Assembly (NCBI GenBank): GCA_015698045.1
Contig: BLAL01000218.1
Location: 682,001 to 746,000 of the forward strand
DNA length: 64,000 nt
From: Rhizophagus clarus
Lineage: Eukaryota; Glomeromycota; Glomeromycetes; Glomerales; Glomeraceae
Reading direction: 5' to 3'
The notes beneath the pieces were generated by a model. That model worked only from the letters and a program-made list of their open reading frames with translations, did not search any database and was not told the origin of the DNA. Below are positions 37,177 through 51,100 of the stretch, piece after piece; position 1 is the stretch's first letter; the number at the start of each line of letters is the position of its first letter. A program made the translations under genes and the position numbers.

Positions 37177-37646
37177 CACTAGTCGAAAAAGGACAATTCG
37201 GCCTAAATTTGACCAAGTAAAATATAGGTCGAATGACGATCTAACCTATGTCAAATTGAGGCTGATTTTTTTGGCGCATTTAGGGTGCCAATCATCTCAA
37301 ATTCGGAAAGAAAATTTGACCATCATTTTACCTATATTAGGACATTATTACATATTTATTTGACCCTAAAAAAAACTATATTCGACTACTGTATGTAATC
37401 TGAATATAATTGATAAATAAGTCGAACTAGAGGTTTTTTAAGGTTGAATAATAAAGCATCATTTTGTATTTTATAAGCAAATAAAAACCATTTATTTTAT
37501 ATATATTGACGTATCAGTATAGTATATAGTAATATAAGATAATTATATAAACCAACCCGCATATGATCAACCGTACAAAAAAAATAAAAAAAAATATAAA
37601 ATATCCAGTAATAATTATATAACCAAAAAAATAAATATAAAATATA

Positions 37647-39921
37647 CTAATAATATTTGTCTGCATCAAAGATTTCATGGAGTTCTTCATCTTCCGTAGC
37701 CCTTCCTTTTCCTTTTTGGTTTTTTTCAGCTTTTTGTTGCTAATATGATACAACATATAATATAAACAAAATTAATTAACGATATTTACAACGTAAAAAT
37801 ATTAAAATAATTCAACTTACTATTGTCAAACTTTCACCGATCTCATCTGAATCTTCAGGTCTAGTTGAATTCATTTCCACCGAATTTAATAAGAAATCTG
37901 AATATGGCTCTGTTAAATTCAGTTCTATTGGCACACGATCCTCGTAAGATTGAATCAAATCATCAACCATGTCGTCATATTCGCTAATGCCAATTGTTTT
38001 ATTTGTTTCATCTATCTTGTACATTTTCGTTTTATCGAGCACCCATTTAGGTGCATTCTCGAGAGGTTTACTAGACATGAAGTAAATATCATCATTATAA
38101 ATTCGCTCCTGTTGCTTTTTTGCATGTTGAATATATTCTGCTTCAGGGTCTAATACATCTCGTAATAGCTGTTTTAACTATTAAAACAAAGATAAACAAA
38201 TATCGAATAAATATTAAAATAGGTTAGGAGCAGTAATCACTTTAATACCTCGTCTGAACACCATGACTGATCGTATACATGCAAGAACCGCTTATTATCA
38301 GGCAATTTCTGTCTTGAATCGTCTTCAGAATCTGATTGCTCAATGGAATGACAATCATTCTGTATAAGCATTGGTAATAATTTGTCTTTATCGAATTCCT
38401 TTATGTTGGCATCATTTCTTTCGTATAATTTTATTGCCGCCTTTACTCGTCTATTTTTTTTCTGTTGAATATATAAAGATTAATTTCAAATGACTAAAAA
38501 GAAGTGCATTAAAATAAAATACTGCTCACTTCAGACAATTGCGCATTTACATGCATCCTATGGTCGACTTTGTCTAATTGGCCTGATAGTCGTTTCTGTT
38601 GTCTATTTCTTTTATACTTGTGAATTGATCGTAACCAGTTTGATAATTAGGTTACAGACGGATTATAATGTCCACTCATCAACCTCTTTAATTCAGGTAT
38701 CAATTTTTCGTATATCTTTGCTGTCTGTTCACTAAAAGTCTTGCCATAATCCAACTGATATTCTTCAGGTATTTGACCTTTCAAGAGGTTCTTCATTTCG
38801 TCCTAAACAATAAGAGGAAATAATAAAAGCTGTATATATACATTAACACAATTTGGCTGCAAATAGTCTTGTAAAATTCTTACTCTTGCAGCTGAAGCGG
38901 CAACTTCATTAGGCGATTTCTCTCTCAATTTTAATCTTTTATTGGGGCGTTTTGGTGAATATTGCTGGGGAGAATCGATAGTTTTTCGAGGTGTGCGAAG
39001 TTGCTTGAGCCGTTGAAGTTCTTCTTGGAGAGTTTTATTCTCTTCACATAATTGGTTCGATTCATCACCAAAAATTTCATTAAACTGCCGTAGTAAGGAA
39101 TTCTCCTCCTTGACCCTATGAACATGGTTTTGCAAATTATCTATTTTTCGTTTCATTTCTGATACTTTGACCTTTTCCTGATTCAATTCATTCTGTAGTC
39201 GAAGGGTTTCATTTTTTAAATTTCCTAGCTCTAAATTACCTATTTTAAATTATAAGGATATGTATCGAATCGTAACGAACAGATGTAATATAATAAATAT
39301 TAAAATATAACAAAAAATTCAGTTTACCTGCTTCTTCATTATTCGGTCGAACATTTCTTGGTGCTCCTTCTTCGTAATGTGAATGGTAACTTTTTGGTAC
39401 ATTAATATTAGGATATCTTTTAATAATATCAGAAGTTTGTTGAGATTGAGATTGAGTTTGACTTAATGAGGCTAAAATATCTTGTGAAACAACGAGTCTA
39501 AAGGGAGCTGTAGTATTAGTATTTAGTGATGTTGGTATTGAAGCAATATTTCGTGGTGTGGTAATATTTCGTGGTGTAGACAAGGCGGTGGTATTAGTTG
39601 GTGTTGACGCTCGTGGTGTAGCAATATTTCGTGGTGTAGTATTAGTTGGTGTTGACGCTCGTGGTGTGGCAATATTTCGTGGTGTAGTATTAGTTGGTGT
39701 TGACGCTCGTAGTGTAGCAATATTTCGTGGTGTAGCATTAGTTGGTGTTGACGCTCATCATGTAGCAATATTTTGTGATGTAGATGAAACGGTGGTATTA
39801 GTTGGTGTTGGTGTTGAAGTAATATTTCGTGAAAGAGTTAATGTTGTATGTGGCGATGGTATAGACGAACCAGCAATATCTGGTGAAGGAACATTTGGTT
39901 TTGATGGTTTCTTACGAGCCA
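37647..39921 (-). pseudogene. CACTA accessory protein gene (coiled coil, Thr/Pro repeats), decayed
   Basis: ATG at 39921 (MARKKPSKPNVPSPDIAGSS). A Thr/Pro-rich region follows with 16-residue repeats TPRNIATPRASTPTNT, where two adjacent stops appear. Next come LVVSQDILASLSQTQSQSQQ and a strong coiled coil at about 39186-38803 (KVSEMKRKIDNLQNHV; QLCEENKTLQEELQRLK) followed by basic PKRPNKRLKLRE. Several introns are suggested. The last one spans 37740-37820, and the final exon ends TEDEELHEIFDADKYY at 37647. It is transcribed away from the transposase. By position and composition it could be the element's DNA-binding helper (a TnpA-like role), but that is inference. It is broken by stops. Confidence 0.7.
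39585..39780 (-). repeat. 48-bp tandem repeat, about four copies
   Basis: The unit contains GTATTAGTTGGTGTTGACGC then a TCGTGGTGTAGCAATATTTC-like block. It encodes TPRNIATPRASTPTNT on the minus strand. One copy has CAT-CAT where others have CGT-GGT, giving two consecutive TGA codons on the coding strand. Confidence 0.85.
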
Positions 39922-40613
39922 TTATTGTTTTAAAATTATTTTTATTTTTTATTATTATTTTTTAAAAAAGAAAAAAGGGTAATTTTTTTGTATGGAACGA
40001 GGAAATTGGACCACTATTTATATCTATTTCTTTACTATCAAATTAGACTTTTAACAATTAACGATCACAAACATTTGTATAAAATTAGACTTTCAATAGG
40101 CGTGATCAAATTAGACTTAAACTTTCGCATCAAATTAGACTTTTAATTAATTAAACATATATTAAACATATCAAATTAGACTTTCAATCATTAGCCGTTA
40201 ATGATCAGATTAGACTTAAACTTTCGCATCAAACTAGACTTTTAATTAATTGAACAGTTAAATCGCATTGAGTGCGTGATATGGTATATATTTTATTTTT
40301 TAAATTTCAGTTTTTGTTTAATTTTCTATTCAACTTCTTACGTCTAATTTTTCGTATTTGAATTTGTCTATTTTGTTAATTATACCATCAATATCATTTT
40401 AAAATGGAATGTAATCACAATATCACTAAAAATTTGACATCACTAAAAATTTGATATTAATAAAAAAACCAAAATATCACTAAAAATTCGACATCACTAA
40501 AAATTTGATATTAATAAAAAATCACTATTAATTAAATATAACAAAGTATATTATAACTTTATTCAACGTAAAAATCATATTACAACTTTATCGTATCTGA
40601 CTTTTATCAAAAA
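39922..40613. promoter_or_regulatory. Divergent intergenic region of the CACTA element with iterated motifs
   Basis: It lies between the start codons of the two oppositely transcribed element genes. The phrase TCAAATTAGACTTT recurs about seven times between 40037 and 40250, sometimes as TTAGACTTAAACTTTCGC. A second family, ATCACTAAAAATTTGA, occurs four times near 40422-40505 within a 54-bp direct repeat. Repeated short motifs beside CACTA transposase genes can be binding sites for an element-encoded protein. That role here is inferred. Confidence 0.55.
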
Positions 40614-43600
40614 ATGAAAAAAAGGGGAAGAAAACGCATTACTGCTAATATCATAGACGAATATAATAATTCTAGTTCATCGACCTCTGAATAAACATCT
40701 ACTGAATTTACGATCAGAAAATCAAAAGAGAAGGTTCTGTGCTTTTGCAGCCATTGTAATGGGAAAATGGTTAATCTGTGTACGAAGGAGGAACATGAGC
40801 AAACGAATGAGCAAATGACTTCTTTGGAACTATTAAATCACGATAAGGCTCCAACGTCTCAAGAGTTAGTAGAATTGATTGATTCAACAATATCGTTAGC
40901 AGAACCACAACATACGACAATATCTATTGATACACATTCTGATAATGATACGTATGAGGAACAGAAATATATATTTCTTCCACACAAAAAAAGGGTAAAA
41001 CCAGGCACATTTCGTCATATCACTGAAGTTAAGCTAGTCGCTGAAGATTCCTCTTATAATGTGCCAGCTAAATATGACACGGATGATATCTACACTAGTG
41101 AATTTTCGACACAAGAAGATTCTCCTAATGATGAAGATAATGATTTTTCAGATAATTTTGAGAATTACTCTCATCCTATGTTCGACATACCAGATATTTC
41201 AGACACACCAGATATTTCAGAATTACCAACAGATGAATTAATTAAAGGGATTTTGATATGGATTATGAAGTTCAGGTTAAGTCATAACATACCAAATACC
41301 GCAATTAAAGAATTAATACAATTTATTAAAATAATATTGAAAGTATATAAAAATATCAATTACGAATCATTCCCAAATTCATTGTACATGCTAAGAAAAA
41401 AGTTAGGACTTTTTGATCGATTTACGCAGTTTGCAGCCTGCCAAAAATGCCACAAATTATACAAAAAAGAGGAGATAATATCAAAAGATAATAATACCGT
41501 TATGAAATGCAGCCATGTTGAATTTCCAAATTCAGCTACAAAGAGATTAAAACAATGTCGTACTCCTTTAGGGAAGAAAATTTCTTTAAATAATAGTATA
41601 TCAATTGTTCCTGAATTAATTTATCTGATCTCGAATATACAACAGCAGCTTTCTAGTATGTTCAAGCAGCCAGGATTTGAAGAATTACTGCGGCATTGGA
41701 CATGTTGTTCAATAATTGACAATGTTCTATCAGATATTTATAACGGCCAAATATGGAAAAATCTTAAGGAATCGTTTGAACAAGGGTCAAATAACTTTTT
41801 CCAACCAGACAAGGCTGATGCTCATCTAGGATTAATGATGAATTTGGATTGGTTCCAGCCTTACAAAGGAACGATTTACAGTACAGGTGTAATATACGCA
41901 GTAATATGCAATCTACCTCGGGATGTTTGATTTAAGCCTGAAAATGTGCTTATACTCGGCATATTACCAGGGCCCGATGAGGTTAAATTGCATAAAGTTA
42001 TCTTTTGCCAATAATAATGGAATTAGAGTCACTTTGGAAAGGCGTGAATCTTAATCGCACTAATGAATGTCCAAATGGCAAAGATATTTGAGCTGCATTA
42101 ATAATTGCTTCGTGTGATATTCCTGGAGCTTGAAAATTATGCAGGCATATCTCTACCCTCGCATCATGTTATCGATGCAAAAAAAGGGCCAATAATCACA
42201 ATTTTGGTGGTATGGTGGATATGAGCGACTGGTTTATCATGAAAGATCCAGTAGAGCATCATCAAAAGGCTTTGGAATGGCGTCGATGCAAATCTAATGC
42301 AGAAAGAGAGAGATTCGTCAAGGTAAATGGCGTAAGGTAGTCTGAAATATTAAGATTCTCGTATTTTGATCTGATTCAGTTTGTTGTTATAGATCTGATG
42401 CACTGCCTTTTTCTAGGAATCGCAAAATGGATAACAAAACGAATATGAATCGATGAAGATGTATTAACAGAAAAAGCTCTTCAATCAATTCAAAAGAAAA
42501 TGAGCAAATTTAAGCTACCATCAGATTTGGGACGAATTCCTGGTAAAATCCATTGCAGTGAAGGTTTTTCTAACTTTACCGCTGACTACTGGCGCAACTT
42601 TTTCCTAATATATACTACTATTGTGTTATGGAATCATCTTCCGAATAAAGATCGCAAAATTCTTACATATTTCATAAAAGTTTGTATGATTTTGGTTAGA
42701 CGAATTGTGGAGATTAATGATATGAAAGAAGCCCATGAACTTTTAGTAAAGATAATTAAATTGATCGAAGAGCATTATGGCGAAGGAAAAATAATGCCAA
42801 ACCTCCACCTATCATTACATCTATGTGAGTGCTCTTACGATTACAGACCCCTGTATTCATTCTGGTGCTTTAGCTTTGAACGAATGAATGGCGTATTAGG
42901 TAATTCAAATTTAAATTCATTTGCTGTGTCAATTTTTCGAATTATATTATTCCATTAAGCAAAGATTAATAATAAAATATTTATTAGGATTGTTGCCTAA
43001 TAGCCACCGCCAAATTGAACCTGAACTAATGCGTCAATTGATGACCAAAACACAAATAAACGATATTATCAGCTCAAGTTCAGAAATAATTGGCATCGAA
43101 TTACTCAATAAACGACCTTCTATTGGTTCTCTTTCCAAATTTCCAACAAATGATATGTATCAATTTTTGATGAATTCCAGAAATATATTGGAATCACCAA
43201 TTACTGGTTGTGAGCAATTTCTGGGTATATTTTTAGCACCGCGATCTAAAGATATTCGTCTTGATAAACAAATCTATGATTTACTTATTGAATATTATAA
43301 GGATACATACGTAGATTCTATATTTAGAAAACCGTTCACAGAAAATTTACCCAATTCAACGATCATTATCAACAAAGCGAATTGATATGGAAGATGTCAA
43401 ATCGGTGCAGAAATTTTTGGATCTGCTGCTGCAACATGATATATTAAGAGCTCATTTGTCTTAGCTAAATTTATTAATCGTGATGGGAATAGCATCGATA
43501 CTTACCCAGGTCAAATCCAATTTTTTTTCGAACATAACGTTCATTTATCCTCCCATAATTTGATACACAAATTGGCTTACATCAAATGATACAAACTGGC

Positions 43601-43832
43601 AAATTTGACATCCTGATTCCATTTCAGTATTGACGATGATGTCGAAACTTGTAACGTCAAATTATGGGAAGATAGTTTCTATTTGAGCAGTAGAGACAAT
43701 ATAATCCTAATACACAACATTTTAGGTCAGTTTATACCTGTAAAATACAAAAAATCAGATTGATCTAATGCCAGAGAATATTTAGCCGTTATTCCCGTTA
43801 TTCCTATAAATAGAAAGTTCCATTTACGTTAA
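40614..43832 (+). pseudogene. Tnp2-type CACTA transposase, broken by several stops
   Basis: The likely start is ATG 40614 (MKKRGRKRI). A TAA follows after SSSSTSE, then LCFCSHCNGKMVNLC, a possible zinc finger. The long open part 40767-41930 contains FAACQKCHKLYKKEE and MKCSHVEFPN. It also contains DAHLGLMMNLDWFQPYKGTI and YAVICNLPRDV, typical of the Transposase_21/Tnp2 family. A TGA at 41928 interrupts it, then FKPENVLILGILPGPDEV resumes. Further pieces are HCLFLGIAKW, SKFKLPSDLGRIPGKIHC, NLHLSLHLCECSYDYRPLY and FERMNGVLG (42500-42958). An intron-like break follows, then LPNSHRQIEPELM to 43385 and decayed C-terminal sequence to REYLAV and a stop at 43832. Inactive as it stands. Confidence 0.88.
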
Positions 43833-44167
43833 TTTAATATAACATTTATACTAGTCCAAATTGTTTAAACATTTTTTAACAAATATTGTATCATTGTTTT
43901 TTATTATACTTAATAATATTAATATAGTAAATATATTATAACCATTATTTAATATAGAAAAGTAAATACAATTCAGCCATTATTCGTGTGAGGCCAAACA
44001 TAGTTTAATTTTTATTATATGCAATTTGACCATCATTCGGCTGGATCGAATCAGAGTCGAATATAGATTGAATTGCATATCATTACTAATTTAGGTCAAT
44101 TTTTTTAAAAATTGGCTGAATCTAGGCCAGATTTTTTGGAGGCCGAATATTCCTTTTTCGACTAGTG

Positions 44168-46075
44168 ATTGCTGTTGAGTATCTACCATCACTTCCTTCT
44201 AGTGAACGAATAAGGTCAATTAAACCATTTATATTCTACAACAAGAGGATGAAAATGTAGATCCCTATTGGTCAGATGAAGTTGATAAGTATTTTGAAAG
44301 GCCGGTGAATTCTATATTTGATGAGATAACCTATCCTATGTATCACTGAAGGTATCGCCAAGTATCAAACCCTCCAAATAATAACAATTATTGGATTGAT
44401 ATAAAAGGAAGATTTATTGTAGCTTGTAAAAAGGAAATACTCGTAAGATTCCAATATTTAACTGCACAAAATGTGGAATCATTTTTTACTCCTCAAACTT
44501 CCTGTAAGAAATGAAAATCAAATTAAACTAAACTTTCTGAACTATAGAGCACGATTTCATGCAGAATTCCCTCATGAATATAATAATGCTATCAGTCACT
44601 TACATCAAGCTTTACATACAAGAATAGTGGGATTTACTGAATCTTATCAACAACATTTGAATAATCTTTTATTTGCATTAAGACAAGATCTTCAAACTAT
44701 TATAGGAAACCAACTTATGCATTTAATGAAATCAATTTCACCTTTCGCTTTACATGCACCATTATATCAAGCTTCAGATCAATATTAAGTTTACACAATT
44801 TTAGAAAGACATTGGGAAAATGGAAGATAAAAAAGCACCCATACTTCTTTTTAACTGGATCTGCAGGTACTGGAAAAACTTTTTTGATCTTCCAAATTAT
44901 TGAACTCCTAAAACAAAGAAATCAAAATTATATTTTAATGGCACTAATGGGAGTTGCCGCAGAAAATATTGGGGGAAGCCATTCATTCAACCTTAAGAAT
45001 TAAAGAAATTCTTAATAATAGGCAGTCATTAGTTATGCATGATCAAAATTTACGTCAAGAACTTAAAAAAATTAAATTTATAATTATAGATGAGATTTCT
45101 ATGGTCTCAGCAGATCTCCTTTCATTTATTAGTGATTTATTTACAAAACTTCATAACAAACCAATCAAATTTGGAGGTATACCTATTTTATTAATTGGAG
45201 ATTTGGCCCAGCTACCACCAGTAAAAGGTGCTCAAGTATTTTTCTCACCTGTATGGAAAATATTTTTTCCCTTATTCTTAACATTTTCAAGAAGGCAACA
45301 AAACGATTTACCCTTTTATTCTTTATTACAAAACGTGAGTTTTGGTATCATTACAGATAATGATAAGAAAATGATTTTTGAAAAAGTAAAGCAGCCCTCC
45401 ACTGTTTCCACTCCTCTGGAAACTACTTTCATAACTGGTTTTAAATATCTAGCACGCAACTATTGATTCACAATTACCTTCATTACAACTTAACCAATCA
45501 CCTCTAATTTCAATAGCAAAAGATTATTACAATGATGGACCGATAAATACTGATGAAACTGATAAAATGTTTAACAAGCATACAAATTATCCACGTGAAG
45601 TTATTTTAAAAGAAGGATGCCAAGTTATGTTCTTGAATATTAAGTATTTCTTTAAAAGAGTTTACAATGGATCAATAGGCGTGGTATTAAGGGTATTAAA
45701 TGAATCACTCATAGAAGTTGTCTTCTCTATTTCTACTGGTATGGTGATCATGAAAGTTAAAAAAGATACCGCATACTTTGTCATAAATGGAAGCTCAACC
45801 AGGCGCACCCAATTTCCCCTACAGAACGCGTTTTCACTTACCGTTCATAAACGCAAGGCTTAACATTACCACACATTACAGTTTCATTGGATACTTCTAT
45901 GTTCGCATATGGTCAATCGTATGTCGCCATGAGCAGAACAACTTCACGTCAAACCCTGGATATCACATACTTTGATCTAATTTCTATTAAAGCAGATAAA
46001 AAAATGATTAAGAAATATGAAAAGCTACAAAAGGAAAATAGAACCAAACTACGAAAATATCTTATTGATATTTAA
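44168..46075 (+). pseudogene. PIF1-family helicase, probably helitron-derived, frameshifted
   Basis: Pieces in order are: YWIDIKGRFIVACKKEILVR; a helical linker (44471-44788); Walker A GSAGTGKT (44857-44880); Walker B IIDEISMV (near 45090); motif III GDLAQLPPV (near 45200); a C-terminal VNGSIGVVLRV-type domain (here VYNGSIGVVLRVL); SLTVHK; and YVAMSRTTSRQTL ending at 46075. A one-base loss near 44980 breaks GGS...HS, and another near 45855 breaks the SLTVHKTQG motif. At least one more shift precedes 44480. Helitron Rep and endonuclease regions are not present. The extended N-terminal region resembles helitron helicases more than cellular PIF1, but that is judgement. Confidence 0.8.
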
Positions 46076-47692
46076 TTTTATTTAATTAAATCATGCTTAC
46101 TTTAGCAAATTATGTAAGATAAAACTCATAATATTCATTACTATAAATAAAATGTCATAGCAATAATGTCATCTAACTCCCCCTCTAATAAATCAATTTC
46201 TTGTTAATATTTAAAAAATAATTATTTTTTTTTTTACTGTATCTAACAAATTAATTTTAAACATCTGGACTAAATTTTTATATTTTCAAAAGGTAACCAA
46301 TAAAATATTAATAGATCGACGCTCAGTCAAGGCAAAATAGGTAAAATTTTTACTTTTAATTATATATGTACAATCTCATTCAAGAACATTTATAGAATCC
46401 TCTTAAAAAAGGGTAAAAAACTTAGAAATTTTTGTGCTTTTTCAAAGGGTTCACATTATCATCGTGAGAAAATTAAAAGGATCCAAACTTTTCCTTAAAA
46501 AACTGGACTTCGGTGGATTGTAAGTTAAGAAATCAGTATTATTTTTGAAGCAAAATGACATCCTAAAATAAAATTTGATTAGATATACCAATTAATTATT
46601 AAGTCTTTTTTGTTTTTCAAACAGAATAATGGATATTCGTAATGTTTCATAATGACCTAATTTCGCATGTGAATTCATCCATAATAACACCTAATACTTT
46701 TTTTACATTTTTCTTTTGTAAAATTTTGTAAATTGTCTGTTATTATAGGTATTAAATCATTAATGGTTGTTTCATTTTAACAAAGAACAAGTGATAAAAA
46801 ATTTTTGATTCCTTTAATCACATGACTGTTACTTTAAACAGATTTTCTTTTCAGCGAAAAAGTTTTTAAGGTCCTAAAGAAGGATCTAGATTCTCAATAT
46901 GATTTTATAATAAAAATTATATTATTAATTACGCTGAATTAATTTATTTATTCTTGAACATAACTTTTTTGAAAAAAAAGTTATATGTTTATAAAAAAGT
47001 TTCTATAATAAAGTAATTTTTTATATCGAAGAAACAATAATGCAAGGTAAAAAAAAAAATTCTGGAAATTCTGGAAATTGATGTAATTGTCATAGACAAA
47101 ACATTTCACTCATTTCACTAATAAATTAAATGATTTTTAGTACACATTTTTTTATAATGCACGATTAATAAATATTAATTTATAATTATTTTTTTCATTA
47201 ATAGAATAGAATAGAAAGAAGAATGCATGTGTGTTTGATCTCTCATCTAATAGTTCTATAGTTTTTAGCATCATACGCTATTCATGATTATGTATATCTA
47301 TAAAGTACAGCAGAAGAACAAACCGCTACAAGTGAACTTACGATAATTATCTGGCTTGATATGAACCTAGTATACGTGAAGCCTAGTCAACTAATCTCAT
47401 GTATAAATCATATGATGAGAAGAACATACTGTACAAGTTACTAATATTTGTAAAATGCTTGTGCCATCACTCAAATATGAATATATTTATTTTGAAAAAA
47501 CTTTTTACTCTAATAAATCTATCGATTATAATTTTGATAACTTTACAAATTATTTTTATTGGACCAGTCTATCTTTCCTTTGATGGAACTGACTAAAATA
47601 TATTTTGGTGCCTCATATATACAATAAGTTTTAAAATATATTTTGGAATTTCTGATGTTTAAAAATGGTTAATGTTCACGAGGTGTATTTTG
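46076..47692. other. AT-rich intergenic region
   Basis: No gene recognised. The frame at 47399-47596 has no domain and looks like chance. Long T runs and A runs are common. The right edge is the target duplication of the full-length LINE. Confidence 0.5.
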
Positions 47693-48112
47693 ATACAGCA
47701 CGCAAAGTATTTATTTATTTATTTATTTATTTATTTATTGTTATCGATCTGGAAGTTTAGTAAAGAATACAAGTAAAGAAAAAATCTAATTTAATAGATA
47801 ACTATAAACTAATCTATACTAACAAACACCACCAGGATGTTCCCCGACCGGGACACATATTGTCCGGACAGTCATGAGCTAACCAGATCTATCCATTTCC
47901 CTATACCGCCCATTAATATCAAGAGACAGCGGCTCGCGCATGTCAGGAGTGAAACTAACAAAATAATCCAATAGGGAGCCCGAGTGGAGGTAATTCGATC
48001 CTACCGCATAAACCACGCGGCGAATATCATCTCTTCTACGTGTGCCCAGAAGTGAGGAGGTACGTGATAAACTAGGCTCCGAGGTGGTATTAGGTTCATT
48101 ATCTTGACTTCG

Positions 48113-51100
48113 TCATTTACGATAAAGTCGTTTATCACGTTTCGTAATATGTAAAGATTTTTCCCATTGTTTGTAAGCAAGGGCATATTTGTGCCAATAC
48201 TTTCTGATGATAGTATCCATGAAAGCTGATAAAAAGGTGTACGTGACAAGACTTTTCACTTTTCTTGACCTGATAAATCTTGCGATCAAGTCCGATAGAG
48301 AAGTGGGTACTGCATTATGTAAAAGGATGTAAAACGAAGAATTATGTTCTAAATCGAAGCAACTGAGTGGGGAACTAGAGACTGCAATATTTGCAGACAG
48401 AGCAGTGGCTATCTCTTTGTGAGTCTCGAGAGCCCTGATTAAAACTGATAAGCAGTCCTTATAATCGGTTAGTCTATCCGTTTGGTGTTGGTGGCATAGT
48501 CCCCAATGAGTATTTGAAGCTGTTATAGAATTGCATAATATACAGTTGGAAGTTGTGTCAGGGTAAAGTTTTGGGTAATATAATCGTTGTATGTCAACTG
48601 TAGGTAAAATATGTCCTAGGTTCTTGATTTTAAAACCCGTGTGTCGGTCATTAACGGCTGAGCAGACAGATCCATCACAGGATTGAGCAATCCAGTCTTT
48701 GGTAAGCTCCCAATTAATTTTGTCTACTTGGTCAAAAGTAGGTCCAAAAAGATGTGATAACGCTTTAGTTCGTAGTAGCTTCTCGAACGTATGGAGGTTA
48801 GTGATATGTCGAAGATATTTTCTTATGTTTTTATCTATAGGACCGTAATTCGCCAGGGTAGGGACCATGATTGGAACCTGAGAGTAGTGTGAGGTAGCTA
48901 GGAAGATAGGCGAGTTGCTACAAGCGTCTTTAGCGAGACGATCAGCTTTGTCATTATGTAAATGTCCAGAATGCGCCTTCACTTTGAACATATCCACGCG
49001 AAGGGATTTCGTTTTAATAAGGCGATGTATTAATATCCATAGGCTGAAATTATTCAATTTCATGATTCTTCTTTGTGAAAGATTCGTGCGACCCGTTTTG
49101 TTAAAACTATCTATCACGTTTTTTGAATCTGTGTGAATAGTCACGTGACAATGGGTCGGGGCTGCGATGATGGCAGTAAGAATTGCTAGTACTTCGGCTT
49201 TGGTTGAGGACGGTAAATGTGCAGTTGAGCATTGAAAAGTGTCATTCACTGATGAGGAGACTTCCACCCAGGCGGCGCCCATAATAGATTTGTTAGTTCC
49301 ATCCATCGAAAGGGAGCCATCTGTATAGAATATAAGTCTATCTCGAAACAGAAATTTAATGATTAGCAGATAAAGCGTATCTAAACTATGTTGATTACCT
49401 TTAAAAATATTATATAAAAAATAAAAGTGATTTTTGTCTAAATTACAATTCATTGCTAGTTCCTGAAGGGAAAATTCTTGATTATGCACCAGATCATTAT
49501 TCATAAAATTAGAATCGAGATTAAAATGTGAAAAAGAAGATCTATTTAATTTAAGGAACGAGTTATAAGCCATATTATGTAAAGTGATGTGATGTTTGGT
49601 AGGAAATTTCCAAAGTTTCTTAGCGTTAGGGAACTTGCGTTTCATGATATTCTGGTTATATAATTTAAATTTACAAAGTGATGTCGTCACTATGTACATT
49701 GTGCAAATAAGCGGTCGGTCCACATTATAAGTGTGAAGCGCACACCCTTTGCATGGTTTTAGGATCGTAGTTTTCTTTCGCGGAGTGATCGCGTCTTGTT
49801 GTAAACGAGAGGTCCTAAAATCGAACAAGGCATCATCTTCCAAGTAACTCTGCACGTAGTGTTGTAACTGCGTCATGCTTGGTGTGTCTTTATGATTAAG
49901 TTGAGTGATGCCTTTACCGTAAATTGAGGTGTTGCTTTTCGGGTCCCAAAAGATATACCATTGGTTGTATAATTGGTTCTCTTTGTTTGGTAATATGCTG
50001 GGTGTTTGGATAAGGAAGTTCTGTATCGGTAATTCTTTCGGAGGGTTAATCAACCGTCGGTTTATTGTAGTCCAGATTTCCGTATTCTCCATTTTCTTTA
50101 ACCAATTTGGAGGGGCGCCTTTCCAATTTTTTTGTGCCATTTGTTTCATTTCTGGAAGGGTCAATAGGAATGAGCTATCGTTGGAAATGATTTGGTCCAA
50201 AAAGATTAGGCGTTTATTTTGCAAGCTCGAAACATCTGACTTGGTAATGTTAGGAATGTAAAATAATAAAGGGGTACGTCCTCCCGTTATCATGGTATCA
50301 TAAACGGGGGTAAACACAATATTAAAATTGTTAAAGTAGATTAGTAACTTAGAAAGAAAGGTGGTCGCCAATTTTGTTGATTCTAATTTCGTGAGATCAT
50401 TGTGCGTCGGAAAGTGTGGCAACCAAAATTCATATTGTGTCGTCAACATTTGAGTCATAGCTATAGGATTTAGTAAAGGTGTATTGAACAATAATTGTGT
50501 CATAGCTATGTGCGAGTACATTTGATTATAGAAAAAATTATTAATCGAAGGTAATAAATAATGATGAATTAATGCATCTGGAGTGGATCTCGGAAAGTGT
50601 AACGATTGTTTGAAAAGTTTTTTGATAGGTGCCATAATAAAGTTGCATTGTTCGATCGTAAAGACTTGAAATTGGTTTCTATACTCCAGAATAGGCATAA
50701 GCACTTTGTTAGTAATGTATATAATGTGATTATGGGTTAATTTTTTCCTCCTCAAGGTATTAGCGAAGAGTACCACCGTTTGACGTAATTTTTTGAGCGT
50801 AGGAGACGGTGAATTAAACGCATCTACATAGACTCCTAAGATACAGACTCCTTCTTTCTTTTTATTGATTTTGACTTTCGTGAGTTCTGATCCTAGTGTG
50901 AGTTCAATTTCTTTGCCAACGTACAATTTATTGTTGGTGAGTAGCCTATATTTGTCCTTATTGATTTGTATGTTGGCGAATTCGTAGAATTCGTTGGAGA
51001 TTTCTAGGAGCGTTTTCATATGGGTTAATGAGGGAGCGACCCATGTGGTGTCGTCCAGATAACTCTGGACTGTCGTTGAGTAGGAAACTTTTTGATCGCC

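Larger units (their letters stand above)
37177..44167. mobile_element. CACTA (EnSpm-type) DNA transposon, about 7 kb
   Basis: Inverted ends CACTAGTCGAAAAAGGA start at 37177 and at 44167 (complement), and both continue into ATTCGGCCT. Sub-terminal zones on both sides repeat motifs of the kind GGTCGAAT/ATTCGGCC. Inside are two divergent genes: a minus-strand coiled-coil protein (37647-39921) and a plus-strand Tnp2-type transposase (40614-43832). The flanking triplets (TAA and ATT) do not match, so no target duplication remains. The left flank is LINE and the right flank is a helicase relic, so one side has been rearranged. Confidence 0.88.

Noticed and set aside
39585..39780. CRISPR-like appearance of regularly spaced repeats
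   Set aside because: The spacing is a simple tandem 48-bp coding repeat without unique spacers, in a eukaryotic element.
39558..39965. 135-residue plus-strand repeat protein
   Set aside because: Antisense of the Thr/Pro repeat of the CACTA helper gene; no independent support.
47399..47596. Hydrophobic 65-residue frame
   Set aside because: No signal of coding selection; typical of AT-rich spacer.
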